NCBI GenBank assembly: GCA_022925895.1
Contig: JAKSYS010000328.1
Location: forward strand, 1-64,000
Source of the DNA: Fragilaria crotonensis
Taxonomy: Eukaryota; Bacillariophyta; Fragilariophyceae; Fragilariales; Fragilariaceae
Reading direction: 5' to 3'
DNA: 64,000 nucleotides
The position numbers and the translations under genes are program-made. Below the pieces are notes generated by a model, which made no database searches, was not told the DNA's origin, and worked only from the letters and a program-made list of their open reading frames with translations. This document shows, in pieces, positions 32,121 through 42,474 of the stretch (positions are counted from its first letter, which is position 1; each line of letters begins with the position of its first letter).

Positions 32121-32948
32121 TATGGCATCAGCGTCGTCAAAGAATGTTGCCGCTAAGGTGAACGATCCTGCATTTCGAGACAGAGGTTCATTGGCTATGC
32201 ATACAACGGTAAACCTTTTTTTATCATATGTTTTGTGCCAAGCGCGATACCTGGTACATGTACAATGTACATGTACCAGGTAATGGTATCATACTTGCAT
32301 CCACAGGCACCCTCGCACGCGGTATCATACAAACGACGAGATTTGGACCGGCTGGCCTGGACCCTGCACGCTATGCTTTTTTAAAGTGTACCAGTATGCA
32401 TAGAGCATCAGTACTGGTACCAGGTACCTGGTAGTATTTGTACACTTCGAGTTAGGGGTTTTTACTCTCATGCCTCGCCCTCATGCAGCTGGCACAGTTA
32501 TCGTGTATACATAGAAAGGATGCAACGTACGGTACAAGTACCATTGGTTATCATTCGAGTACACCGAGCGATGAGCAGTGCAAGGGTCAAGCAATGATTG
32601 GTGGGATCATCGGTTTTCAACATCGTCCATGCCACTATGCCTTCAGATTGGCAACAGTCAGCGGAGGAGAATTGTAGTATGGATGTCACTTCTCTGTCTC
32701 TATGTGCTCTTAAAGCTCAGCGTGACTTGCAAGAGAGCGAGGGACATTCCATTATTCCATGACAGGCAAGACTGCGATGGAACATCGAGCCAGACAGTCG
32801 TTGTCATCACTATATTTCAAACTGGCAAGTTGTGGAACGGAAAATTTGAAATCAGTTAAAACATTTCCAGATCACAACTTCTACCCGTTTCACTTCGATA
32901 CGCGTTGCGTTTCAACAACAGTTGGCGAAGGGCACGGGGTGTTGCATC
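32121..32948. promoter_or_regulatory. Divergent region with GTAC palindromes
   Basis: 828 bp between the divergent copy B and GEN1-like genes. It contains a 35 bp near-perfect palindrome (32248-32282) and further GTAC palindromes at 32410-32432 and 32525-32545. No gene recognised. Confidence 0.5.
32248..32282. repeat. 35 bp palindrome of GTAC words
   Basis: Two 17 bp arms (TACCTGGTACATGTACA and its reverse complement) are separated by a single A. It is the most regular member of the GTAC palindromes in this window. Confidence 0.9.
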
Positions 32949-35678
32949 ATGACAGTTGCTTCCTTGTGGAAAGTTCTCGACAACGCAGGATGTGGTGTTG
33001 CTGTGGGAGCCAACGAGATGATGAATCTCAATCATTTTCGTCTTGACCTCGCCAATCCTTGGAACTACAATGACACAAATCGTGAATCTTTACCACACCA
33101 ACGTCCAGCCTTGGCTGTAGATCTCTCCATTTGGATTTGCGAAGCTCTGACGTCTCCAGCGATGGCGGCTAACCATACGAACCCAGCGCTTCATTTGGTC
33201 TTCACTCGGACAATCAAACTTCTTGGTATGGGAATCAAACTCGTTATTGTTATTGAAGGGAAACGAAGAGTTCGACGCACCGAGGAACCCGATAGTTTTC
33301 GAAAGCGGCGCACTGGAACAGCATTCTGGAAAGCGTGCAAGAGCTGTGAGGAAATGTTCGAGTGTATGGGAGTTCCAGTTGTTAAGGCAAAGGCTGAAGG
33401 TGAAGCCCTTTGCGCTCTGTTGAATCTACGAGGAGTGGTCGACGGTGTCATTTCCAACGATGGCGATTGTCTCCTGTTTGGGGCCAAAGTTGTGTACACG
33501 AAGTTCTCAATTGAGAATCTGCAGAATTCCGAAGTTGTTTGCTACGAGTCTTCCAGGCTTGCAGCTGTGGTAGAAGAGGAGAATGACGAGCGCCAACACG
33601 CAGCTGATTGCGGCAAAATACAGTTGAGTCGGCATGACTTGGTGTCCTTTGCGCTCTTGACGGGCAGTGATTTGGCTGGGAATGGTCTTCCTAAAATCGG
33701 TCACAAGAAGGCTGTGCGTTTCATCTATAAGTGCAAACACGACCATCCGTTATCGGTCGAGACAGCGACCATCGATGAACTCCAATCTTGGGCGAGGACT
33801 GCTTTCGTAGTCCGCGAGTCTGGATGTGTCAATTTGGGCTTGAAGGAAGGTAGAGGACGGTGTTGCACGACGTGCTCTCATCCAGGTGACAAGCGAAGTC
33901 ATTTGAAGGATGGTTGCGAAACATGCGGAACGGAACCTGGCGAGCCGTGTTTCCAATTCACGGAAAGTGACCGATTTCGCCAAAGTCTTCGCTCCAAAGC
34001 GTTGGCACTTCAACCCTCGTTTTCCCCTGAGATGGTCGTTGACGCTTACTTGAGACCGAACGACAATTCCATTCCTTTGGTGCTGGAAGGCGCAACTGCT
34101 GCAACCCTTGAAATGAAAATGCCGAGCATCAAAGCTTTTTTGGCGATGAAATTGATCGTTAAGGGCCAGAGTCATGCAGCCAGCCGTGAATACGTCGTGG
34201 AATCTTTGTCGAGATTATTGGTACGGCGCAACCTTTTTGGAAACCCGAGGAAGCTGTTGACAGCAACGCAAAAGCGAGGCGTTAGCAAGGAAATGCCTCT
34301 TCCTGTACGGATCTCTCGTCAGCTCGTTAGATATAAGGCACCGTGTTTCGAAGTCTCCTGGCGGGTCAGCGCAACGGTTACCGATTCCGATGGCAACGGC
34401 ATCGACGGATACGAGTTTTCTACGATCGAACCAAAGGAGTTAATCAAGAAGCGGTTTCCCGATTTGGTGTCGAATTTTCGAGATGTCGAGGCGGAACGAC
34501 TCAAGCAAGGAAACGCTGAACGAGAAAAGCGAAAAGATTTCATCGAGACATTTCTATTGTGCAAAACTGATGACGGCGAGATGGACGATGAGATAAAACA
34601 AGGTCGTAAACAAGCGGGAAGGAAGAAGCGACGTCTTGAATCCTTCTTTGAAGGTCAACGTGAGAAGGGATCGCCAAGCAGGAAGTGTACAAGGGTGGAC
34701 GTTACCGAAACCGAAGAGATGAAAGCCTTGACGCGTCCTTTCGGTGAATTGAAGAGGATAGCATCAGATGACTATGACTACAGCACCATAGCATCTGGTA
34801 GCATCGTGTTTGGAATCTGTGTTCCCGACGCCAAGACGACAAAGCAGTTCGGGCGACCGAAAACCCGACAGTGTAATTTGGAGCCTCTCGGTATGAGCAT
34901 AGCAGTCAGCAAGTCTTCGATAGTCCAACATAGTGTCGTGACGAACGTTGGCGAGGACAACTTGGCAGACTGCGGGTCGTCGGCGAACCAAAATACTATG
35001 GAGAGGCGACCTGAAGAGCACAACCTTGCATCGGTGCTTCAAACGACTCGTTCGATTCAGGAAGAAGGGGTCGAAACCTCTGTTGTCAAGCATTTACCGC
35101 AGTCTTCCTCGCTGTGGGTGAGCGAACAGGACAAAACAGAGCACATGACTTCGTTATTGCGCGTCAATGTGCAGCTGCGACGAGGATATGAACGAGAAGG
35201 GCATGGTCTTCCGACGTATATCCAGCCAAAGGTGGTCGAGGCTGTCGAAGCTTCCTCAGAACAGGGCAATACTGGGCGAATCACTTCACCGCTTAAGTCT
35301 TTGGAAGTCTCCAAGTCTTCTGCTAACGGAGAGACGCCGGAACTCACTGTAGAATTGTCTCAACCGCCTGTGCCTCTTAGATTCTTGGATTCTGGAAGAG
35401 AGATGCTTTGTCTTCATCCTGACACTTGGATGGAAAGTGCGGTGACTCGGGAAGGCTCGACAATTGTGAGCGATACAAACGTCGTTCGTCGGCTGGATTT
35501 TGACGACGTTAACTCAAGTCCTGAATACTTACGAGACTCCGCCAAGATTCCGTGTCTGACTCCAGGACAGCACCACTTTATTGTTTGCGACATGGGGATT
35601 CCAATAACAGTATCGCCTCTGATGGCTCGAGGTGCTGTTTGTCTTCGAGAGTCGTCAACTTCACGAGAAGCCCCATGA
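32949..35678 (+). CDS. GEN1: GEN1/Yen1-like Holliday-junction resolvase (XPG/Rad2 family)
   Basis: 909 aa, single exon, starting MTVASLWKVLDNAG, the family's N-terminal MGVxxLW. Catalytic acids are in place: Asp58 (ALAVDLSIW), Glu103 (VIEGK), Glu150 and Glu152 (AEGEALCALL), Asp171 and Asp173 (NDGDCLLFG) and Asp241 (TGSDLAGNGLPKIG) at the helix-two-turn-helix. LSIWICEA and the spacing fit GEN1 better than FEN1 or EXO1. Between nuclease core and chromodomain-like region sits a Cys/His cluster (305-326: CCTTCSHPG, then H318, CETC). In eukaryotes GEN1 cuts four-way junctions symmetrically during recombination. The last about 350 aa are Ser/Lys/Glu-rich and probably disordered. A Mutator-type element begins 12 bp after the stop. 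Confidence 0.85.
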   Translation: MTVASLWKVLDNAGCGVAVGANEMMNLNHFRLDLANPWNYNDTNRESLPHQRPALAVDLSIWICEALTSPAMAANHTNPALHLVFTRTIKLLGMGIKLVIVIEGKRRVRRTEEPDSFRKRRTGTAFWKACKSCEEMFECMGVPVVKAKAEGEALCALLNLRGVVDGVISNDGDCLLFGAKVVYTKFSIENLQNSEVVCYESSRLAAVVEEENDERQHAADCGKIQLSRHDLVSFALLTGSDLAGNGLPKIGHKKAVRFIYKCKHDHPLSVETATIDELQSWARTAFVVRESGCVNLGLKEGRGRCCTTCSHPGDKRSHLKDGCETCGTEPGEPCFQFTESDRFRQSLRSKALALQPSFSPEMVVDAYLRPNDNSIPLVLEGATAATLEMKMPSIKAFLAMKLIVKGQSHAASREYVVESLSRLLVRRNLFGNPRKLLTATQKRGVSKEMPLPVRISRQLVRYKAPCFEVSWRVSATVTDSDGNGIDGYEFSTIEPKELIKKRFPDLVSNFRDVEAERLKQGNAEREKRKDFIETFLLCKTDDGEMDDEIKQGRKQAGRKKRRLESFFEGQREKGSPSRKCTRVDVTETEEMKALTRPFGELKRIASDDYDYSTIASGSIVFGICVPDAKTTKQFGRPKTRQCNLEPLGMSIAVSKSSIVQHSVVTNVGEDNLADCGSSANQNTMERRPEEHNLASVLQTTRSIQEEGVETSVVKHLPQSSSLWVSEQDKTEHMTSLLRVNVQLRRGYEREGHGLPTYIQPKVVEAVEASSEQGNTGRITSPLKSLEVSKSSANGETPELTVELSQPPVPLRFLDSGREMLCLHPDTWMESAVTREGSTIVSDTNVVRRLDFDDVNSSPEYLRDSAKIPCLTPGQHHFIVCDMGIPITVSPLMARGAVCLRESSTSREAP

Positions 35679-35690
35679 GCAACCCATGAA

Positions 35691-36810
35691 GAGAAAGCTT
35701 AATGTCTATATATTTCGATCTATTTAGAATCTATATCGAAGATAAAAGTAACCACTTTTGATTACATTTATCTTCATTTGTCCTTCAGCCCCTTGGACGT
35801 CATCCCATCTTCGATTTTCACCAATCAGACTGCTCAATTACTCGGCTGTTCGCAAGATCGGCGCTGGCCCGGTTGCCGAATTTTTGTTTCACATTCATGG
35901 CGCATGTGTAACATACTTGTGTACGTTGCCGGTATGCATTATGCATACTACGTACACCGTTTATAATCTGGGTTCTGGTAAAATCCAAATCGACCCCTCA
36001 AGTATTTTAAAGACAAACCTACAACCGCTTATTACTCAAAGTCTACGAGTCGATATCATCTGTCAGCTTATGGTACTACCGGTACTGTTGTACAACACCG
36101 CGTTCAATGATTTAAAAGCGAGTACTGCAGTACAGCACTATACGTACGAATATAGAAATGCGGAATACACCGTAGATTCTATGCCAGTATCAGGTTCTCG
36201 GAGTAGTCCAGTAGCGCAGTACTCGATTGTGAAACCTACAGTACGTTGATACCGGTAGCCTCCTGTTTATTGTTGTTGTCCTGGTTCCCTGTCAAAAAAT
36301 GCATTGAACATCTATCAAAAACAACAAGTTTCATTCCCACTGTCACTACAACTGACTGCAATTGCTACATGTAATACAGACACAGAATGGAAAGTAAATT
36401 AATTAATGAACTACAGAGATATTACATGCAGATTGTCTGCAGTTGAGGGTGCATTGTGCCAAATTGCAATTGTGGAGTATTTGTGTAATCAGTTTTCGAA
36501 ATGTGTACGATACCCGTACCTTGAGTACCATTTCTACGTATGTGTGTAGGAGAAGTACGTAACTCCGTGGCTTTCAAATTCGGATTTGGGCGCGGCTCCG
36601 TCGACCTGCATTCAAAATGCACCCTCGTAGACCCCAGCAGTTATCCCAAGTAAGTCATATTGGATACACATGGGATGAGATTGTAAGTGCATTGAGGGGT
36701 TCGTATCGATGACGTCGAAACGAAGCTACATTAATGTGTTCATGTATCGATAAGTATATCTTCGATATAGATTCTAAATAGATCGAAATATATAGACATT
36801 AAGTTTTCTC
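35691..36810. mobile_element. Mutator-like element (MULE-type), non-autonomous, 54 bp terminal inverted repeats
   Basis: Terminal inverted repeats at 35691-35744 and 36757-36810 are 54 bp long with one mismatch, starting GAGAAAGCTTAATGTC on the left and GAGAAAACTTAATGTC on the right. They are flanked by the 9 bp direct repeat ACCCATGAA (35682-35690 and 36811-36819). Long TIRs plus a 9 bp duplication are the Mutator signature. The interior (about 1 kb) has no transposase; it holds an open frame of 163 codons (35758-36249) of unknown meaning and host-type GTAC words near 36070-36245. Confidence 0.92.
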
Positions 36811-37711
36811 ACCCATGAACGATGTTCGTTGAAGTCCTCCGACGGTCCATGGTGCCAGTACCGAGGGATACTGTGTACTGTAATAGGATGTGCCAGTGCT
36901 TGAGTTCTCCGTACTCAGTACAGGAGTACACATTATACGTCGACGGGGGTTACAGTGAACTGTTTCCGCTTCAACGGCCTACAGCCTACAGTGAATCCCC
37001 TCCAGGGTTTGATAAAAGGTTACCACCGCTACCGGAGGTATTATACTGCAGGTTTTATACCGTACCAATACCTTCTCTCCAGCAGCCTGCAGTGTCCGAC
37101 CACCGGGTCGTCAGGCGTTGGAATATCCCACCACCGGAATGAGGGCAATACACTGACCAGTAAGCGTCACTCTGTGGGAGCCATATACCAAGTTTGTCCG
37201 GTGATATTTTCAAACCCAGTACTTGAGACATATTGTGAAGTAACTGTCTTTTACCAGAAGGTTACTATGAGCGCTATGGTCTACTGTACTTGCAGTACTG
37301 TCGTGTGAATAGACGGTACAGCAGCTGACAGTTACTGAATCACCTACTTGTACCGCACCAAATTTCAAATACCCGTTATTTACTGCCAGGCGATAAGCGA
37401 GTCGGTACAACCGTAATAAAAACCGTGAAGACGTTCGCACACCGAATGATCATTGGTGCAAGTCCACATAGGGGTGGTACACCATAATACGTACCGGCAT
37501 CCAAATGTACCAAATTTTTCAGCTTGCAGTATTATTTTTTAGAGCATGATTAAAGGCAAAGTGAATTATCAGATCAAATGACGTAATTCTGACGTTCCAT
37601 AACGTCCTTTCATCAACATCGGTTATATTCAGGGGAAGGGCTGGCGTTAAGGCTTCTTCTGGAAATTGCATCATTTTTAAGGGAGAATCCATTAAAAATA
37701 TCAAATTTTCG

Positions 37712-38212
37712 CGGTGTCAAGCACAAGGACACGTAGCGAACGAGAACAAGCAACGAACGCACAAACGACGACGACAATCTACGATCAACGCGACGACGAT
37801 GACAAAAACAACGAGCAATGAACAACTACAAGCAACGAACAAGCGATGACGACAACACGGACAATCAATGAACGAACAACGACGACAACGACGACGAGCA
37901 ACGAACAAACAAACCAATGATGATGACGACTTGCACGAACGAATCAACCAACAACAATGGCGACATGCAACGAATGACGTCAACGTCGACAAGGTATGAC
38001 AAAGATGACAAGCAACGAACAAACCAACCAACAACGATGATGACATGCAACGAATGACGACAACGACAAGTTACGAACAACGACAGCAAGCATCGAACAA
38101 ACAAACAAATAACGTCAAGCGACAACGAATGACAACAACGACAAGCAACGAACGACAACACCGACAAGTAACAGACAAATGAGCGATGACGACAACGACG
38201 AAGAACGACACA
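37712..38212 (+). repeat. T-poor AAC/ACG repeat tract
   Basis: About 500 bp made of ACGAACAA, GACGACGAC and CAACGA words with very few T on the plus strand. Longer similar units recur roughly every 80 bp, such as CAACCAACAACAATGG near 37946 and ACCAACCAACAACGATG near 38025, both followed by CATGCAACGAATGACG. It is a degenerate minisatellite. Confidence 0.75.
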
Positions 38213-38490
38213 AACTTCCCAAGGGTTTGTAGCACGAGCAAGTATCATGACTACTAGCACTATTAGATAATCATGCGTGTTGTTTTTATTCAAGCCTCTC
38301 GCAACAATTACACTTTCTGCGTTATTAGTGATTGCCGGTCCCCCCTCTTGGATTTCTCAACAGCCGCAAGAGCAGTGATGCAGTCACCAGTCGGTGTTGT
38401 TGTTCCTGTATGGTGGTGGAATATTGGAGGAGCTATGGGCGGTTCGGTCGACAGGCAGGCTGCCAGTGCGATTTGATATCATTTGATATC

Positions 38491-38536
38491 ATTTGATCTG
38501 ACATCAAATCGACCTCGATTTGATGTCAGATCAAAT
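38491..38536. repeat. 46 bp perfect palindrome in TTTGATA repeats
   Basis: Arms of 22 bp (ATTTGATCTGACATCAAATC plus GA, and the exact complement) surround a 2 bp CC loop. Around it lie several ATTTGATATC/ATTTGATAAT direct copies (38470-38680). Confidence 0.92.
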
Positions 38537-39108
38537 TTTATCAAATTTTATCTTTTGCCCGGCCAGCGCGGTCCCTCCGGAGAGACGCTCAAAATTTGAT
38601 AATTCACCCTTAAATGATGCCTTTTTCCGAAGTACAGCAGGTTTCGCGCCGGCAGGGCATTTGATAATATTTGATGTTTCCCCTTTAATGATGCTCTTAT
38701 AAAACCCTGATCCCCTCTATTCAGTAATTGCGCAGTCGTATAGTCGTATGATACTGTAGTACCTGGTACTCAACAAAGTACTGGTACCTGTAATGCGTAG
38801 AAGGGAGTACGGTACGAGTATGATACCATGAGATACCCCATGGATACGTGGTATAGCATACTCCGGTACGAGTACATGAGACTGGCGTACGTACATTGGT
38901 AGTCGATCGTCTGTCGTGTAACCGGATATCCTTCCATGAGAGTCCATTTTGACCGCGCAGTACATATGCATAGACTGGATAGACTGTGGACTGTGGACCA
39001 CCGCCGACAGCATTGTCATTGCCACAAACAACATTGTGTGTACAGTTCATCTTCGTTCCTTCACACGCTCTCGTCACCATTCACCATTGACCATTGACTG
39101 CAAACCAC

Positions 39109-40862
39109 ATGAACTCACAAGCAGCAGGACAATTAGGACTGGTGAGTTTCTCCTGTGTCAGAGAAAGGGATACGCCTTGTCTGTCGGGTTGCAAAACAAC
39201 CGTTCAAATGATTTCTCACTTGATTGTTCGCCTGCCATCCCTCCTCGACTTCAGTTCCTCAACGGGACACGCGAATCGGGTGCGGATGTTCGCACAAGCA
39301 ACGTTACGGCAGCCCTAGCAATTGCTAATATTGTCAAATCCTCGCTAGGACCGGTCGGCCTTGATAAGATGCTTGTTGACGACATTGGTGATGTCACTAT
39401 CACCAACGACGGGGCAACGATTTTAGCTCAATTGGAAGTGGACCATCCAGCAGGTCGCGTATTGGTCGACTTGGCGCAATTGCAAGACAGAGAAGTTGGC
39501 GACGGAACAACATCGGTGGTCATTATCGCCTCAGAACTATTGAAACGTGGAAATGAACTCGTACTTCAGGGCCTGCATCCCACGACCATCTTAGCCGGGT
39601 ATCGTGCAGCTCTCAAGGCTGCCATTGCCTACCTCAAGAAAGAAATGATAGTGCAGGTTAGCAATTTGGACGATGAGCATCTTATAAATGCGGCCAAGAC
39701 CAGCATGTCTAGCAAGATTCTGGGCAAGGAGGCGGATTTTTTCGCCAAATTGGCTGTCGACGCTGTCAGGTCAGTCAAGATGAAGGCGGACGCGTCGGGC
39801 ACCAAATTCAAGTATCCACTGTCCGCCATACATATTCTGAAGGCTCACGGTAAGTCTTCATCCGAATCGGAGCTGGTCGACGGTGGCTTCGCTCTCCACG
39901 CCACCCGTGCGGCTCAGGGTATGCCAATTGCAGTCGAGGGTGGTCAAGTGAAGATCGCTCTGCTAGATATGAACCTTCAACGTCATCGTCTGGCCATGGG
40001 CGTTCAAATTTTGGTGGAAGATCCCGAGGAAATCGAGAAAATCAAGAAGCGCGAGATGGACATCGTCAAGGAACGGATCGACAAGATTTTGAATGCCGGT
40101 GCCAAAGTGATCCTGACGACAAAGGGAGTTGATGACATGTGCATGAAGTATTTTGTGGAGGCGGGTGCTATTTGCGCTCGTCGTTGCGATAAGGATGATT
40201 TAAAACGTCTTGCCAAGGCTACTGGAGGGCGCGTCGTGACGACCATGGCTGATATGGAAGGCGATGAATCGTTTGACATTGAGAACCTCGGAACTTGTGA
40301 AGCATTCCGTGAAGTGCGTGTCGGCGATGGCGAGATGCTGTACGCCTATGGTTGCCAGGGTAGTGGGGCGTCTACCATCGTCCTCCGTGGCGCCAATGAG
40401 TACATGTTGGATGAGATGGATCGTGCTCTCCATGATTCGCTCTGCATGGTCAAGCGCATGTTGGAATCAAATACGTTAGTCCCCGGTGGCGGTGCCGTTG
40501 AGGTGGCCTTGAGTGTTTACCTGGAAAATTATGCGACAACTCTTGAAACAAGAGAGCAACTTGCCATTCACGAGTTCGCCCAAGCATTGTTGGTTATCCC
40601 CAAAACTTTGGCTGTCAACGCCGCCAAGGATTCGTCTGAGTTGGTTGCACAACTTCGTGCCACACATGCTAGGAGTCAAAAGGGTGAGCCAGAACTCAAG
40701 TGGATGGGGTTGGATCTTATCGACGGTGTCATACGAGACAACCTTAAAGCTGGTGTTGTTGAACCTGCCATGTCCAAGATCAAGAGTTTGAGATTTGCTA
40801 CTGAGGCCGCCATTACCATTCTCCGCATAGATGATCGCATTACACTTAATGCTCAACGATAG
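39109..40862 (+). CDS. CCT1: Chaperonin CCT/TRiC subunit alpha
   Basis: Exon 1 (39109-39141, MNSQAAGQLGL) is joined across a 113 bp intron to 39255, giving 546 aa, the expected length. Group II chaperonin motifs are complete: KSSLGPVGLDKMLVDDIGD, ITNDGATIL, the ATPase loop GDGTTSVV, and GGGAVE near the C-terminus. The N-terminal RTSNVTAALAIANIVKSSLG and the DLIDGVIRDNLKAGVVEP block are typical of the alpha subunit. In the cytosol eight different CCT subunits form the double ring that folds actin and tubulin. The intron is supported because the upstream reading has no ATG near the conserved start. It converges with the hemerythrin-like gene, 80 bp apart. Confidence 0.93.
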
Positions 40863-40942
40863 AGAAAAGGAAGAAGTCGTTACACGGCATCAAAGGGAAA
40901 CAAATTAATGGATAGACTTGAAACAGTTGATTTCTAAGATCA

Positions 40943-41863
40943 CTACACCAGTCGTGCATGTTTTAGGATCTCCAGCTGGTTCACCATGGCCTTCACATAA
41001 TGCCGATGTCTTGGCTTCAGAATCAAATTCCACCCGATCGCTTCCATTATCCTTGGTGTCTTTTGAGCCTTCATACTCTCCTTCATGCCGACCTCTCCCA
41101 CGTAGTGCACGATAGCACCCATCTCGACAGCTGGTCCCATCATACCCAACCGATGTTGCATCCTTTGCACATGTTTCGGATGGAAATATGCTCTCATAAG
41201 GGCGATACACACTTCTTCTTCCTGGTCCAAGTGCTGCAATATGACGCGATTGTAGTCGGTCCACAGTGACTTCAATTCCGTGATGCACGTGACAATGTTG
41301 TCGGATGGAGGAGAAATTCTGTCAGTGTTGTCACTACCGGTAGAACTAGCAACACTAGTGCCGATCTCAACAATCCGTTGAACAAGGGTGTCAATCGCGT
41401 CGAGCCGTTGCAATATCTCTTGATGGTCATTCTCGACGAAGTCGGGCCACCGGAATCGCTGTGTCGCAAATCTTTTAATAATCCTGTCTTCGTTGCGATG
41501 ATGTGAATGCATGTGTTTCAGATGGCCTCGCCACCATTTCTGCATTGCGATGACTACAACGCTGTGATCAGTGACCGCGGTTGCGGCTGGTACAGTGGAT
41601 GCCGAAGGAATTGAAACGAGTGACTCAAGAGCCATCTGAAAGTCATTCACTTCACCCCGGAGCGCCTCATGAGCAATCCACCAACCGTCATGTTGCACGC
41701 CATACGTCCAAGTAGACGTCATGACGGGTGGATACTTGTCATGGATCTGGTACACTGGTTCAGTTGGATCAAACGGTGCTGACGTGATATCAGTACCATT
41801 GAATGCTGCTGTGGCGCTTTTGAGAAGAACGACTACCGGTAGTAGTGGCAGGACGCACTTCAT
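40943..41863 (-). CDS. Secreted or organelle-targeted hemerythrin-like (HHE) protein
   Basis: 306 aa from the ATG at 41863, starting with a signal peptide (MKCVLPLLPVVVLLKSATAA, next residue Phe, reminiscent of plastid ASAF cleavage). The frame also has an ATG at 41986, which would bury this signal, so I prefer the shorter start. The domain has helices with His65 in WWIAHEALRGEV, His118-His122 in MHSHHRNED, His147 in DHQEILQRLD and His211 with Glu215 in LQHLDQEEEV. This is the spacing of HHE di-iron or cation-binding domains. Possible roles are oxygen, NO or iron handling; no direct evidence. Confidence 0.65.
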   Translation of the reverse strand: MKCVLPLLPVVVLLKSATAAFNGTDITSAPFDPTEPVYQIHDKYPPVMTSTWTYGVQHDGWWIAHEALRGEVNDFQMALESLVSIPSASTVPAATAVTDHSVVVIAMQKWWRGHLKHMHSHHRNEDRIIKRFATQRFRWPDFVENDHQEILQRLDAIDTLVQRIVEIGTSVASSTGSDNTDRISPPSDNIVTCITELKSLWTDYNRVILQHLDQEEEVCIALMRAYFHPKHVQRMQHRLGMMGPAVEMGAIVHYVGEVGMKESMKAQKTPRIMEAIGWNLILKPRHRHYVKAMVNQLEILKHARLV

Positions 41864-42474
41864 GAGGCTCGTTGTTACGTTAAGCTCATGGTGTGCAGAC
41901 AACAGCCTTTCGACGTCGCTGACTACTCGGAGAATAACGGTATCTCTGCATACTTGCTTTTGGTCTTTCGTGAGTCGTGAATACATACCGGTAGAATAGT
42001 AGATCCAGTACTCCGTACCAGTACATTAGCTCCAGAGTACTACCATCTACAATACCATAGACTATCGTAGCAATGCGAGACCACACAAATCAATTTTTCG
42101 CATCGTTTATGGCGCAAGGAGGAACCCTCGAATGTCCTAAACGTACTCGGTGCTGTAGGTTGGGCTGGCACTATGACGCTACCTCCGGTAGGAACTCAGT
42201 CCTCAGTCCTCAGGTCAAAATGCCCTGATCGCTGGGACTCCGGAAACACACCGCTGCCAGGAAACAAACTTAGAGTTTGAGACGCACACGCAACGTCACC
42301 AAGTCCGGATTTTCCGGATGTCCGATGGATATTTTCAGGACGACTAAATCCGTGGCCAAACTCAAGCATCCAACAAGTTCCCTGGTCACTTGACAGGCAA
42401 GCCTTGTACTCTGTGAGACCAGAATCATGAAGTGGCATGTGGACCAGGTCTCGAAGAATGATCCAGCTGTGGCG
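41864..42474. other. Spacer with GTAC words
   Basis: About 600 bp upstream of the hemerythrin-like gene and downstream of the NAD(P)HX dehydratase gene, both on the minus strand. GTAC words at 42005-42040. No gene recognised. Confidence 0.45.

Larger units (their letters stand above)
36820..39108. other. Repeat-rich gene-free region upstream of CCT1
   Basis: 2.3 kb without a gene. It contains GTAC-rich sequence (36840-37330), the T-poor ACG tract (37712-38212), the TTTGATA repeats with a 46 bp palindrome (38470-38700), and a second GTAC patch (38745-38905) just before CCT1. Confidence 0.55.

Noticed and set aside
35758-36249. 163-codon open frame inside the Mutator-type element as a host gene
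   Set aside because: No recognisable domain, and it runs through GTAC-repeat DNA; kept only as a remark on the element.
37717-38293. Cys/Ser/Leu-rich minus-strand open frames as small secreted proteins
   Set aside because: They are translations of the T-poor ACG minisatellite; the composition explains the open frame.
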